From Massilia sp. R2A-15 (GTDB lineage Bacteria > Pseudomonadota > Gammaproteobacteria > Burkholderiales > Burkholderiaceae_D), in assembly GCF_030704305.1 (NCBI RefSeq), contig NZ_CP131935.1:682001-746000 (forward strand): a DNA stretch of 64,000 nucleotides, in the 5' to 3' direction. Positions 24,098 through 35,932 of the stretch are shown piece by piece. The notes under the pieces were generated by a model that was not told the DNA's origin, made no database searches, and worked only from the letters and a program-made list of their open reading frames with translations. The position numbers were made by a program, and so were the translations under genes. Every line of letters begins with the position of its first letter. Position 1 is the stretch's first letter.

Positions 24098-26305
24098 TCA
24101 GCCTCCGATGTGCTTCTTGAAGAACGCTTCGATCGTGCCGTACACGTGGCGCTGGCCGGCGCGCGACGAGATGCCGTGCTTGGCGCCCGGATAGGTCATC
24201 AGGTCGAACTTGATGTTGCGGTTGACCAGTCCGTCGATCAGTTTCGTCGTGTTGGTGAACAGGACGTTGTCGTCCGCCATGCCGTGCACCAGCAGCAGCG
24301 GCGACTTCAGGCCGTCCAGGTGGGTGAACACGCCGCTGTTCTCGTACGCTTTCGGATCGGACTTCGGCGTCGCGCCGACGAACTGCTCGGTGTAGTGGGT
24401 GTCGTACAGCGACCAGTCGGTCACCGGCGCCACCGCCACGCCCATCGCGATCTTGTCCGACGCCGCCGACAGCAGGCGCAAGGTCATGAAGCCGCCGTAG
24501 CTCCAGCCGAACACGCCGATGCGCTTGGCATCGACGAACGACTGCTTGGCCAGCCAGTCGATGCCGGCGACCTGGTCTTCGACTTCGTGCTTGCCCAGCT
24601 CCTTGTAGATCACGTCGGTGAACTGGCGCTCGCGGCGCGAGGAACCCCGGTTATCGAGGCGGAACACGATGAAGCCCTGCTGCGCCATGTACTGGTAGAA
24701 CTGATTGTCCCACTTGCGCTGCACCTGCTGCGCGTGCGGGCCGCCGTAGGTGTACAGGAACACCGGATACTTCTTCGTCGCGTCGAAGTTCGCCGGCTTG
24801 ATCATCGAGTAGTACAGCGCCTGGCCGTCGTTCGCCTTCAGGGTGCCGTATTCGGTCGGCAGCAGGTCGGCCTTGTACTTGGCGTACGGGTGGGAAGCAT
24901 TGAGTTCGTTGTGCTCGAGCCAGCCGACCATCGAGCCGTCCGGACGGCGGATCGACACCTGCGGCGGCGTCGATGGATCGGAGAAGGTGTCGACGAACAC
25001 TTCGCCGTTGCGCGAGAACGCCGCGTCGTGCCAGCCGTCGGCCTTGGTGATGCGGGTCGGCTTGTTGGCGGTGCTGCCGTCGAGCGCGAGCGCGTAGATC
25101 TGCTTGTCGACGACGTTGTCGCGGTTCGATGCGACGAACACGCGGCCGGTCTTTTCATCGACCGCCTGCACGGCGTCGATGCCCCAGTCGCCGCTCGACA
25201 CCGCGCGCAGCAGCTTGCCGTTCATGTCGTACAGGTAGAGGTGATTGCGGCCGGTGCGCTCGGACGACCACAGGAACGCGTTCTGGTTTTTCAGGAAGCG
25301 CAGGTCGTCGTGGATGCTGACCCAGGTCTTCGAGGTTTCTGTCAGCAGCGTGCGCTGCGCCAGCGTGGCGGCATCGACGGCGATCAGGTCGAGGCGCTTC
25401 TGGTCGCGCGTCTGGCGCTGGTAGACCAGGTGCTTGCTGTCGGCCGACCAGTCGGCGCGCACCAGGTAGATGTCCTTGTCGGCGCCGATATCGACCTTGC
25501 GCTGCACACCCGTCGTCGGCGACACGATGAACAGTTCCGCGACCACGTTCGGGTCGCCGGCGGCAGGGTAGCGCTGCTCGACGACGTCGGTGCGGTCGGC
25601 GAAGATTTCGAAGCGGCGCGCCACCGGCACCTGGGCTTCGTCGAAGCGCTTGTAGGCGATCGCGGAATCGTCCGGCGCCCAGTAGTAGCCGGTGCGCTGG
25701 CCCATTTCTTCCTGCGCGACGAATTCGGCTTCGCCGTTATGCACGGTGCCCTGGCCGTCGGTGGTGAGCTGCTTCTCGGCGCCCGTGGTCAGGTCGATCA
25801 CCACCAAGTTCTGGTTGCGCACGAACGATACGTAACGGCCCTTCGGCGAGATCTTCGGATCGGCGACGTTGCCGGAGGCGACCTTGCGCGCCTTCTCGGG
25901 ATGGGCCGCCTCGACCAGGTACAGGTCGCCGGCGATCGGCACCAGCAGCTGCTTGCCGTCCGGCGACCAGCTGTAATTGAGGATGCCGGACAGGCTGGCC
26001 GTGCGCGCGCGTTCGCGGCGGGCTTTTTCTTCCAGCGAAATCGATTCGTTCGGGACCAGCAGCTTCGAGTCGACCAGGCGGTGCGTGGTCTTGTCCTTCA
26101 TGTTGAATTCCCACAGGTCCAGCTGGAACTGGTTGTCCTCGCGGCCGCGCAGGAAGGTGATGTGTTCGCCGTCTGGCGACACGCGCAGGTTGCGCACGCC
26201 CGGTCCCGACAGCGCCGGGTCGGCTTGGATGCGGTCCAGGGTCAGGCGCTCGGCAAATGCGGGAGCGGCCAACAGTGCGGCAATAAGGCAAAGGGAAAAA
26301 CGCAT
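24098..26305 (-). CDS. Secreted S9-family prolyl peptidase (dipeptidyl peptidase IV type)
   Basis: A 735-residue serine peptidase with a signal peptide (MRFSLCLIAALLAAPAFAE). An N-terminal beta-propeller (about 40-480, including VSPDGEHITFLRGR) precedes the alpha/beta hydrolase domain. The nucleophile motif is GWSYGGF, the acid lies in LLVHGMADDNVLF, and the histidine in YPGAKHGIS. The architecture is that of bacterial DPP IV, which removes X-Pro dipeptides. It is the fourth secreted peptidase in an 11 kb stretch, on the opposite strand from the others. The upstream region is shared with the divergent KaiC-like gene. Confidence 0.95.
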   Translation of the reverse strand: MRFSLCLIAALLAAPAFAERLTLDRIQADPALSGPGVRNLRVSPDGEHITFLRGREDNQFQLDLWEFNMKDKTTHRLVDSKLLVPNESISLEEKARRERARTASLSGILNYSWSPDGKQLLVPIAGDLYLVEAAHPEKARKVASGNVADPKISPKGRYVSFVRNQNLVVIDLTTGAEKQLTTDGQGTVHNGEAEFVAQEEMGQRTGYYWAPDDSAIAYKRFDEAQVPVARRFEIFADRTDVVEQRYPAAGDPNVVAELFIVSPTTGVQRKVDIGADKDIYLVRADWSADSKHLVYQRQTRDQKRLDLIAVDAATLAQRTLLTETSKTWVSIHDDLRFLKNQNAFLWSSERTGRNHLYLYDMNGKLLRAVSSGDWGIDAVQAVDEKTGRVFVASNRDNVVDKQIYALALDGSTANKPTRITKADGWHDAAFSRNGEVFVDTFSDPSTPPQVSIRRPDGSMVGWLEHNELNASHPYAKYKADLLPTEYGTLKANDGQALYYSMIKPANFDATKKYPVFLYTYGGPHAQQVQRKWDNQFYQYMAQQGFIVFRLDNRGSSRRERQFTDVIYKELGKHEVEDQVAGIDWLAKQSFVDAKRIGVFGWSYGGFMTLRLLSAASDKIAMGVAVAPVTDWSLYDTHYTEQFVGATPKSDPKAYENSGVFTHLDGLKSPLLLVHGMADDNVLFTNTTKLIDGLVNRNIKFDLMTYPGAKHGISSRAGQRHVYGTIEAFFKKHIGG

Positions 26306-26406
26306 GGGATGGTCTCGGAATAATGGTTGAACTTGGACAACTCCGAGACGATACCAGAATAGGGGGCGGAAAGCTGTAAATATGGGGCTGCAGCGCCCGC
26401 GCGCGG

Positions 26407-26429
26407 CCTGTCGCGAATTGTGCGACAGG
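26407..26429. promoter_or_regulatory. Inverted repeat in the S9/kaiC divergent spacer
   Basis: CCTGTCGC, seven bases, then GCGACAGG: a perfect 8 bp inverted repeat in the 233 bp spacer between the divergent S9 and KaiC-like genes. It is followed by an unusually A+T-rich stretch (about 26450-26540) with TATAAT at 26525-26530 close to the kaiC start. It could be an operator. No regulator is assigned. Confidence 0.4.
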
Positions 26430-26538
26430 AATCCCCCGGGAAAAGTATCGTCCTAGAAAAACACGGGGTATTTTCTTTCTCAAATGCAACAATATGAGTT
26501 GTGTTCTATCCCACCTTATTTTTTTATAATAAATTTTC

Positions 26539-28044
26539 ATGTCCTCAACAATGTCCTCACCGCATCCCATCCCGGCCCCGTCGCATCGCGTGTCGACCGG
26601 CATCGTCGGCCTCGACTCCATTCTTCATGGCGGGCTGACCGCCCAACGCGTCTACCTGGTCGAAGGCTCGCCCGGCACGGGAAAAACCACGCTGGGCCTG
26701 CAATTCCTGCTCGACGGCCTGGCAAATGGCGAATCGGGCTTGTACATCTCGCTGTCGGAAACGGCGGAAGAGCTGGAGGCGGTGGCGGTCAGCCACGTCT
26801 GGACCACGGCCGGCCTGCACCTGTTCGAGCTGGCCGACGACAAGGCGCTCAGTCCCGATTCGCAACAATCGGTGTTCAACCCGTCCGAAGTCGAGCTGGG
26901 CGAGACGACCAAGAACGTGATGAACGTGGTGGACGAGATCAAGCCGGTGCGGATCGTGTTCGACAGCCTGTCGGAGATGCGCCTGCTGGCCCAGAACCCG
27001 CTGCGCTACCGCCGGCAGATCCTCGCCCTGAAGCAGTTTTTCGCCGCGCGTGCCTGCACCGTGCTCCTGCTCGACGACAAGTCGAACAACGACCAGCACC
27101 TGCACAGCATTGCCCATGGCGTGATCAGCCTCGAGCAGGTGGCGCAAGAGTTCGGCAAGGAGCGCCGGCGCGCGATCGTCATCAAGATGCGCGGCATTAA
27201 GTTTCGCGGCGGCTACCACGATTACGTGCTCGACACCGGCGGCATTCGCATGTTCCCGCGTCTGGTGGCGTCCGAACACAGCAGCGATTTTGCGCCCAAG
27301 GAGAGCCAGACCGGCTGCGAGGGACTGGACATGCTGCTCGGCGGCGGCCTGACCGCGGGCACCAATACCCTGATTGCCGGGCCGTCCGGCATCGGCAAGA
27401 CGACGCTGGCGGTGCGCTGCGTCCTGTCGGCGCTGGAGCGCGGCGAGAAGGCCAGTTTCTACCTGTTCGACGAAGGCCTCGGCACGTTTTATGCGCGCGC
27501 GGAGCTGCTGGGGATGAGCCTCAAGCGTTATGTTGATCAGGGCCTGCTGTACATCCATCACATCGACCCGGCGGAACTGGCGCCGGGAGAATTTGCTCAG
27601 ATGCTGCGCGACGCGGTGGAGCTGAGCGGGGTGAGCTTCATCGTCATCGACAGCCTCAACGCCTACCTGCAAGCGATGCCGGGCGAGCAGTTCCTCACAC
27701 TCCAGATGCACGAACTGCTGTCCTACCTGAGCCAGCAGGGCGTCACCACCATGATGGTGCTGGGCCAGCACGGACTGATCGGCGACGTGACCTCCGACGT
27801 CGACCTGAGCTACCTGAGCGACGCCACGATCCTGCTGCGCTTCTTCGAGTCCAATGGCCGGCTGCGGCGCGCCATTACCGTCATCAAGAATCGCACGGCC
27901 AACCATGCGATGACGATCCACGAGCTGCAGATCAACTCGGCCGGCATTCAGATCGGCGCGGCGCTGCTCGGCTTCGAGGGGGTGCTCACCGGTCTTCCGA
28001 CCTATCGCGGTTCGACGCCGCTGATGGAAGATCCCAGCAATTGA
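26539..28044 (+). CDS. KaiC-like double P-loop ATPase, copy 1
   Basis: A 501-residue protein with two RecA/KaiC domains. Walker A motifs are GSPGTGKT (43-50) and GPSGIGKT (281-288); STGIVGLDSILHGGL and TGCEGLDMLLGGGL are the KaiC-type lead-ins. No KaiA or KaiB gene is present, so this belongs to the widespread non-cyanobacterial KaiC-like group, which is often linked to signalling kinases rather than to a clock. The stop overlaps the start of a hybrid histidine kinase by 4 bp, so the two are translationally coupled and probably interact. There is no clear Shine-Dalgarno sequence before the ATG; a second ATG lies at 26551. Confidence 0.9.
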   Translation: MSSTMSSPHPIPAPSHRVSTGIVGLDSILHGGLTAQRVYLVEGSPGTGKTTLGLQFLLDGLANGESGLYISLSETAEELEAVAVSHVWTTAGLHLFELADDKALSPDSQQSVFNPSEVELGETTKNVMNVVDEIKPVRIVFDSLSEMRLLAQNPLRYRRQILALKQFFAARACTVLLLDDKSNNDQHLHSIAHGVISLEQVAQEFGKERRRAIVIKMRGIKFRGGYHDYVLDTGGIRMFPRLVASEHSSDFAPKESQTGCEGLDMLLGGGLTAGTNTLIAGPSGIGKTTLAVRCVLSALERGEKASFYLFDEGLGTFYARAELLGMSLKRYVDQGLLYIHHIDPAELAPGEFAQMLRDAVELSGVSFIVIDSLNAYLQAMPGEQFLTLQMHELLSYLSQQGVTTMMVLGQHGLIGDVTSDVDLSYLSDATILLRFFESNGRLRRAITVIKNRTANHAMTIHELQINSAGIQIGAALLGFEGVLTGLPTYRGSTPLMEDPSN

Positions 28045-29743
28045 CGCCGCCTACCGCATTCGAGGAGCGCATCCTGATTCTGATGCCATGGGGCCGCGAC
28101 GGCTCGGTGGTGGCGTCGGCCTTGCGCGCGGAAGGATTCGGCTGTCACGTGATGCAGGACTTCGACCAGCTGAACCTGGAGATCCGCAAAGGCGCCGGCG
28201 CGGCGATCGTCACCGAAGAGGCATTGCACAAGATCGATATCAGCCAGGTACTGGACTTCCTCGCGGAGCAGGAAACCTGGTCGGATTTTCCCTTCGTGGT
28301 TCTGGTCGGGAAGCAATTTTCCGATCCGCGCGGCCTGGCCCGGCACTGGGACGAACTGGGCAATGTCATCTTGCTCGAACGCCCCTTGAACATGGAAACG
28401 CTGCGCAGCGCCATGAAGTCGGTGGCGCGCGCGCGCCGGCGTCAATACCAGGCACGCGAAGACCTGATCGATCGCACCGCCACGGCGCGCAGCTTGAGCG
28501 AGTCGCAGGCGAACCTGATCGAGCTGAATGAGAAGCTCGAAGCGCACGTGTCGGCGCGCACCCGCCAGCTGGCGCTGGCGAACGACCGGCTGACCCATGA
28601 ACTGTTCGAGCGCGAGCGCGTCCAGCAGGCGCTGCTGCATTCGCAGAAAATGGAAGCGGTCGGGCGCCTGACCGGCGGCATTGCCCATGACTTCAATAAT
28701 CTGCTCAATGTGGTCCAGGGCAGCATGGACCTGATCCTGCTGCTGTCGGCCGACGAGATGGCGAAGAAGCGCGCCGACGTCGCGCGGCGCGCGTGCGAGC
28801 GCGGCGCCAAGCTTACCCAGCAGCTGTTGGCGTTCTCGCGCAATCAGACGCTCAACCTGCAAGCGGTACGGGTGCAGACGATTTTCGCCGGGGTGCGAGA
28901 ACTCGTCATCGCCTCGGCCGGTTCGCGCATCGATGTGCGCTTCGACGTCGACGAGGCGGTCGATTGCGTGCTGGCCGACGCCAACCAGATGGAGATGGCG
29001 CTGCTGAACCTGGCAATCAACGCGCGCGATGCCATGCCCGATGGCGGCCGGCTGACCTTCAGCGCCCGGAATATCGGGACCGTGCCGGACGAGTTGCCGC
29101 CGGGCCGCTACGTGCGCATCGCGGTGGAGGACAACGGCGAGGGGATGCCGCCTGAGGTGCTCGGCAAGGTGTTCGAACCGTTCTTCACGACCAAGGAGAT
29201 CGGCCGCGGCACCGGGCTGGGGCTCAGCCAGGTGTATGGCATGGCCAAGCAGTCCGGCGGAATGGCGCGCGCCTTTAGCCAGGTCGGCGAAGGCACCTCG
29301 ATCGAAATCGTGCTGCCGTGCGCCGGCGCCGATCAGAAGATGGACAGCGTCGACCGCGGCGCCCTGCGCCGCGCCAGGGGCGGCACGCGCATCCTGCTGG
29401 TCGAGGACGACCACGCGGTGCGCCAGCAGATGGCGGAGTCGCTCGAAGCGATCGGCTACGCGGTGCGCCAGGCGTGCGACGGCGAAGCGGCCTTGCGTTC
29501 CGTGCAGGAGTCCACGCCCGACCTGATCATTTCCGACTACATGATGCCCGGCATCTCCGGCGCCGAACTGATACGCGAGGTGCGCCGCCGCGCGCCCGCG
29601 ATTCCGATGGTGATCGCGACCGGCTATGCCGACATGCACGCGGTCGAGGAACTCATTGGTCAGGAGATGGTGCTGCGCAAGCCGTTTCCGCTGGCCGAAC
29701 TGGCGGCGGTGGTCGAGCGCGCCATCGAGCGCGCCGCCCACAC

Positions 29744-29747
<4 letters not shown>
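28041..29747 (+). CDS. Hybrid sensor histidine kinase coupled to the KaiC-like gene
   Basis: A 568-residue cytoplasmic hybrid kinase with no membrane segment. Residues 1-135 form a receiver-like sensor domain (ERILILMPWGRDGSVVASAL) without the usual acidic pocket. A coiled coil (about 150-205) leads to the HisKA motif GRLTGGIAHDFNN with His216. The ATPase domain has N, G1 and G2 boxes (NLAINARDAMPDGG, VEDNGEGM, GTGLGLSQVYG). A C-terminal receiver carries Asp499 in IISDYMMPG. The start is a TTG in TTGA overlapping the kaiC stop; an ATG at 28083 is an alternative. It probably receives its input from the KaiC-like ATPase. Confidence 0.9.
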
Positions 29748-31741
<1,994 letters not shown>

Positions 31742-31837
31742 TCTTGGGCTTCTGTCCGGATCAAATGCTCTAGTGTAACAACGGGCATCCTGCCATGTCG
31801 AATCGAATTTCGACTGGCGCCGCCAGGCGATCGGCCG

Positions 31838-33229
31838 TTAGAGGGCAGCGACCCTTCGCCGCGCCAGCTTGTACAGCGCCGCCGTCAGCAGCACCGCCGC
31901 CACCGTCAGCCCCAGCACCAGCCCGATCCAGAATCCGAACGCCGCCATCGGCGCATGCGGCGACCACGGGAACCACGCCGGCGCCCGCCCCAGCACGTAG
32001 CCGATCGGCAGCGCAAACACCCAGAACGACAGCAGCTGGATGATCATCGGCTCGCGCGTGACCTTGTAGCCGCGCAGCGCGCTCGACGCCGCCACCTGGG
32101 TCGAATCCGATAGCTGAAACACGGCCGCGAACAGCAGCAGCTGCACGCACAGCTGCTGGACCGCCGGATCGCTCGTGTAGGCGCGCGCGATTTCCCAGCG
32201 AAACACCGCGATGAACACCGCCGACAGCACGCCGAACGCCACCGACATCGCCACTCCAACCCACGACACGAAGCGCGCCTTGCGCGGATTGCCCTCGCCG
32301 AGCGACTGGCCGACGCGGGTAATCAGCGCGATGCCGAAACTGAGCGGCACCATGAACACCAGCGATGCGAAATTGAGCGCAACCTGGTGCGCCGACACCT
32401 GCACCACGCCGAAGCGCGCCACCAGCAGGCTCACGCCGCCGAAGGCGCTCACTTCGGCGAAATAGGTGATCCCGATCGGCAGGCCAAGGCGCAGCATGCT
32501 GCCGATCTCGCCCCGGTTCGGCCACTCCCAGTGCGTGAACGGAAAGGTGCGGGAATATTCCGGCGCGACGCGCATCCACGCGATCATCGCCGCCAGCATC
32601 AGCCACATGCCGGTCGCGGTGGCGACCGCGCAGCCGACCGCGCCCAGCCTGGGCATGCCGAGGTTGCCGAACACCAGCAGCCAGTTGACGACAACGTTGA
32701 AGGCCAGCCCGCCCAGCGCGATCACCATCACCGGCTTGGTCTGGTTGATGCTGGTGGTGTAGCCGTACAGCGCGCGGTAGCAGGCGAATGCCGGCATGCC
32801 GAGGCTGATTACGTGCACGAACATCGACGCCTTGGCGTTGACGGCCGCGCCCAGGCCGATGTGGTCGAACACGAGGGTGGCAAGGTTGAGCGCGGCGCAG
32901 CCGAGCAGTCCGGTGCCCACGCCCATCCACAGGGCCTGGCGCACCGAATGGGGAATCTTGGCGAAGTTGGCGGCGCCCACTTCGTGCGCGACCACTGTGT
33001 TTATCGCCATCATCACGCCCATCACGGTGACCAGAATGATCGACCATACCGACGCGCCCAGCGACACCGCGGCCAGTTCGTCGGCGCTGACATGGCCGGT
33101 CATCGCGACGTCGGCCACGCCCATGCCGACCGTGGCGATCTGGCCGACCAGCATCGGCCACGCGAGCTTCCACAGCGAGCTGATTTCCTGGAGGACGGGG
33201 GAGGGTGATGAAACGGCGGCAGTGGACAT
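31838..33229 (-). CDS. MATE-family multidrug efflux transporter
   Basis: A 463-residue protein with about twelve membrane helices. The start at 33229 (MSTAAVSSPSPVLQEISSLW) follows the usual MATE N-terminus; the upstream open frame to 33328 is in spacer. LAWPMLVGQIATVGMGVADV and AMTGHVSADELAAVSLG form the first-helix signature. The region around YGYTTSINQTKPVM and GLAFNVVVNWLLVFG marks the N-half. Homologues export cationic drugs with Na+ or H+ antiport; the substrate here is unknown. A family A repeat relative lies upstream. Confidence 0.93.
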   Translation of the reverse strand: MSTAAVSSPSPVLQEISSLWKLAWPMLVGQIATVGMGVADVAMTGHVSADELAAVSLGASVWSIILVTVMGVMMAINTVVAHEVGAANFAKIPHSVRQALWMGVGTGLLGCAALNLATLVFDHIGLGAAVNAKASMFVHVISLGMPAFACYRALYGYTTSINQTKPVMVIALGGLAFNVVVNWLLVFGNLGMPRLGAVGCAVATATGMWLMLAAMIAWMRVAPEYSRTFPFTHWEWPNRGEIGSMLRLGLPIGITYFAEVSAFGGVSLLVARFGVVQVSAHQVALNFASLVFMVPLSFGIALITRVGQSLGEGNPRKARFVSWVGVAMSVAFGVLSAVFIAVFRWEIARAYTSDPAVQQLCVQLLLFAAVFQLSDSTQVAASSALRGYKVTREPMIIQLLSFWVFALPIGYVLGRAPAWFPWSPHAPMAAFGFWIGLVLGLTVAAVLLTAALYKLARRRVAAL

Positions 33230-33305
33230 TGAATAGCGGCGGGCCAAACCGGCTATTCTACTGGCAATTCGCTGGAAAACGACGGGGCGCGCGAATGCGT
33301 CAACG

Positions 33306-33392
33306 GTCGTGCCGGCGCGGGCTGGCACCCATGCCGAATTCGCTGCCGTGGGGAAATCGGCTCACCATGGGTACCTGCCTTCGCCGTGCGAC
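33306..33392. repeat. REP-like element, family A copy 3 (degenerate)
   Basis: The left arm is GTCGTGCCGGCGCGGGCTGG followed by CACCCATGCCGA; the right arm is GGTACCTGCCTTCGCCGTGCGAC (split here as GGTACCTGCC and TTCGCCGTGCGAC). The arms no longer pair perfectly. It lies between the MATE gene and the cytochrome gene 3' end. Confidence 0.6.
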
Positions 33393-33405
33393 GGCGGTAT
33401 TCGCC

Positions 33406-34311
33406 TCAGCGCTTGCCCGCTTCGACCGGCGGCAGGGTCTTCAGGAAGGTGTACAGCGCGCGCAGGTCGGTCTCGTTCATTTGCTTGAGCGAAGCGAAGG
33501 GCATCACTTCACTGATTGCGCTGCCGTCGGGCCGGCGTCCGCTGCGCAAGGTCGCCATGAACACTTCGGGCGTCGGGTAGCGCGGCATCACGCTGCCTTT
33601 GCCAGGCGTCAGGTTGGCGGTAGCGGGCCAGGTCGGCGGCGCGCCTGGAATTTTGCCACCCGACAGGCGGGCGCCATGGCATCCCATGCAGGTGTTGGCC
33701 ACATAGGCGCCATGCTCGACCGTCACCGCCGGCGCCACCGGCACCGCCGGCGGCAGCGTGTGGTCGATCTTTTCGGCCGCATCCTTGATCACGCCAAACG
33801 CGTACAGCACCTTGGCCGGCGTGGGCAGCTCGATCACCGGCGGGACGCCCGCCGCCGGCGGCAGCGACTTGATATATACGATCAGCGAGGCCATGTCCTC
33901 GTCGGTCAGCCGGTTGTAGTCCTCGCTGGGCATGATCATCACCGGGTTGCCGTTCGGCTTGACGCCGTGGCGCACGGTGCGCACCCAGTCTTCCACCTTG
34001 TAGCCAGTGGTGACGCTGTTGGCGCCGGAGGTGATGTTGGGCGACATGACCAGTATCGCGCCTTCCTTCATGACAGTCCTGCCGGCGCCGTTGGCGCCGT
34101 GGCATTCGGCGCAACCGCGCGTGCTGAACAGGTAGCGGCCCTGCTCGATGCGTGCCGGATCGTTGCTCAAGGCGACCGGCGCCACCGGCACCGCGATCTT
34201 GCGCGTCAGCTTGCTCTCGCCCGCCGCCTTGCCGCCGAGGGCGACGGCCAGGCCGGCCAATGCCAGCGCCGCCAGGGCGATGCCGGTTCGTTTCGTCCAT
34301 TTGCTCACCAT
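33406..34311 (-). CDS. Di-haem cytochrome c
   Basis: A 301-residue exported cytochrome with an N-terminal signal anchor (about 7-27, TGIALAALALAGLAVALGG). Two CxxCH haem sites are present: CAECH in the first domain and CMGCH in the second. Each domain has a distal Met candidate (VMIMPSEDYN; SEVMPFASL). This two-domain form is common in cytochromes that serve dehydrogenases or the terminal oxidase chain. No partner gene is adjacent, so the electron donor is not identified. The start at 34311 follows an AAGGAAC site. It is divergent from cbpA. Confidence 0.9.
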   Translation of the reverse strand: MVSKWTKRTGIALAALALAGLAVALGGKAAGESKLTRKIAVPVAPVALSNDPARIEQGRYLFSTRGCAECHGANGAGRTVMKEGAILVMSPNITSGANSVTTGYKVEDWVRTVRHGVKPNGNPVMIMPSEDYNRLTDEDMASLIVYIKSLPPAAGVPPVIELPTPAKVLYAFGVIKDAAEKIDHTLPPAVPVAPAVTVEHGAYVANTCMGCHGARLSGGKIPGAPPTWPATANLTPGKGSVMPRYPTPEVFMATLRSGRRPDGSAISEVMPFASLKQMNETDLRALYTFLKTLPPVEAGKR

Positions 34312-34504
34312 TGTCAAGTTCCTTTCCTCAACAAACTGACCGTTGTGTCAATTTATCATCATGGCAAGAAAGCCGAAACCGAAAAATACGGGGTGAGTGC
34401 GATTTTTACAAATATTTGGCGTGGCGGCGGCGTCAAAGCGTGCGCTCTTAGGGCGCGCGGAGTACGATAATAAAAACACAAAACATCTCCCGGAGAGCCA
34501 TTTC

Positions 34505-35428
34505 GTGGAATACAAGGATTATTACGCGGCCCTCGGGGTCGAGAAGACCGCCTCGGCCGAGGACATCAAGAAGGCTTACCGCAAGCTGGTGCGCAAGTAC
34601 CATCCCGACGTCAGCAAGCACAAGGATGCCGACACCAAGACCAAGGAAATCAACGAGGCCTACGGCGTGCTGGGCGACCCGGAAAAGCGCGCCGCCTACG
34701 ACGAACTGGGCAGCGGGCGCCGCGCCGGCCAGGAATTCCAGCCGCCGCCCGACTGGGCCTCGGCCTTCGGCGGCGGAGGCGGCATGGACAGCGACTTCTT
34801 CGCCGACCTGTTCGCCCATGTGGGACGGCGCGGCCGTGCCGGCGGAGGCGGCGGCTACCAGATGCGCGGCGAGGACATGCACGCGGCCATCGCCATCGAC
34901 CTGCACGACACCTATCACGGCGCCACCCGCAAGGTCAGCATGCGCGTGCCGCAGCATGACGCCTCGGGGCGCGTGGTCACCAGCGAAAAAACCATCGAGG
35001 TCAAGATTCCCAAAGGTATTTTGCCGGGCAAGCAGATGCGCCTGACCGGGCAGGGGCATCCCGGCGCCGGCGGCGGGCCGAACGGCGACCTGTACCTGGA
35101 AATCCAGTTGAACCCGGACCGCCGCTACACGGTCGAAGGAAGCCACGTGTACGAAACCGTGCCGGTGGCGCCGTGGGAGGCGGCGCTGGGCGCGAATATC
35201 GCGGTGCCGACGCCGTCCGGCGAAGTCGAGGTGACGGTGCCGCCCGGCTCGCAGACCGGACGCAAGCTCCGGCTAAAGGGTCGCGGCATTCCGGCCCATC
35301 CGCACGGCGACTTGTACCTGGTCTTGGAAGTGGTGTTGCCGCCGGCCGACAGCGAGCAGGCGCGCAAACTGTACGAAACCATGGCGCGCGAACTGGCCTT
35401 CGACCCGCGCGCCCGCATAGGAGCGTAG
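34505..35428 (+). CDS. cbpA: DnaJ-class curved-DNA-binding co-chaperone CbpA
   Basis: A 307-residue J-domain protein. The J-domain occupies residues 1-70 with the HPD motif in KYHPDVSK. It is followed by a Gly/Phe-rich linker (about 80-125), and then two C-terminal substrate-binding domains (AAIAIDLHDTYHGATRKVSM; GEVEVTVPPGSQTGRKLRLK). The cysteine-rich zinc domain of DnaJ is absent, as in CbpA. The GTG at 34505 is the start because it gives MEYKDYYAALGV and GGAGAG lies upstream. cbpM begins directly after the stop, confirming the assignment. Confidence 0.95.
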   Translation: MEYKDYYAALGVEKTASAEDIKKAYRKLVRKYHPDVSKHKDADTKTKEINEAYGVLGDPEKRAAYDELGSGRRAGQEFQPPPDWASAFGGGGGMDSDFFADLFAHVGRRGRAGGGGGYQMRGEDMHAAIAIDLHDTYHGATRKVSMRVPQHDASGRVVTSEKTIEVKIPKGILPGKQMRLTGQGHPGAGGGPNGDLYLEIQLNPDRRYTVEGSHVYETVPVAPWEAALGANIAVPTPSGEVEVTVPPGSQTGRKLRLKGRGIPAHPHGDLYLVLEVVLPPADSEQARKLYETMARELAFDPRARIGA

Positions 35429-35743
35429 ATGATGGCGCAAGGCAATCCCCTGGACGGCGTGCTGGTCGACGAAGTTGCCCTCAGCCTGGAAGAACTGGCG
35501 CGCGCCTGCGCGGTCGAGCCGGACTGGGTGGTGCGCCACGTGCGCGCCGGTGTGCTGGGCAGCGGCGACAGTGTCGAAGTGAGCGCCTGGCATTTCTACA
35601 GCGGCGACCTGGTGCGCGCACGCCGGCTGCTGAGCCTGGAGTCGGTGTTCGACGCCAACGAGGACATCGCCGCGCTGGTGCTCGATTTGGGCGACGAGAT
35701 CCACCGGCTGCGCGCGCGCCTGCGCGTGCTGGGCGGCGAGTAG
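35429..35743 (+). CDS. cbpM: Chaperone modulator CbpM
   Basis: A 104-residue protein starting immediately after the cbpA stop codon. It has a MerR-like small helical fold: VDEVALSLEELARACAVEPD, WVVRHVRAGVL, and a C-terminal helix DLGDEIHRLRARLRVLGG. CbpM binds the J-domain of CbpA and inhibits both its co-chaperone activity and its DNA binding. The direct coupling without spacer suggests equimolar synthesis. Confidence 0.9.
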   Translation: MMAQGNPLDGVLVDEVALSLEELARACAVEPDWVVRHVRAGVLGSGDSVEVSAWHFYSGDLVRARRLLSLESVFDANEDIAALVLDLGDEIHRLRARLRVLGGE

Positions 35744-35770
35744 CTTTCTGCATGTGGCGCTGACAAAACC

Positions 35771-35797
35771 GGGGTCAGGTCCGGCGGACCTGACCCC
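35771..35797. repeat. 27 bp palindrome, family B copy 4
   Basis: GGGGTCAGGTCC, GGC, then GGACCTGACCCC: the most regular copy, with 12 bp perfect arms, between cbpM and the PfpI-family gene. Confidence 0.9.
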
Positions 35798-35932
35798 CCC
35801 AGCTTTTGGTCGGCGGCGCATCAGAATCTCATCGGGCGTTCGCGATCGCGGGCATGCGCGCGCCGTGTCTGCGGGGCGCGCACTAGAATCGGTTAAACAG
35901 CTGATCAATACTGATGACATCGGAGAGCGAAC

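Noticed and set aside
23471..26323. A 950-codon frame antisense to the S9 peptidase and the small secreted gene
   Set aside because: It crosses two unrelated genes and spacers and shows no domain.
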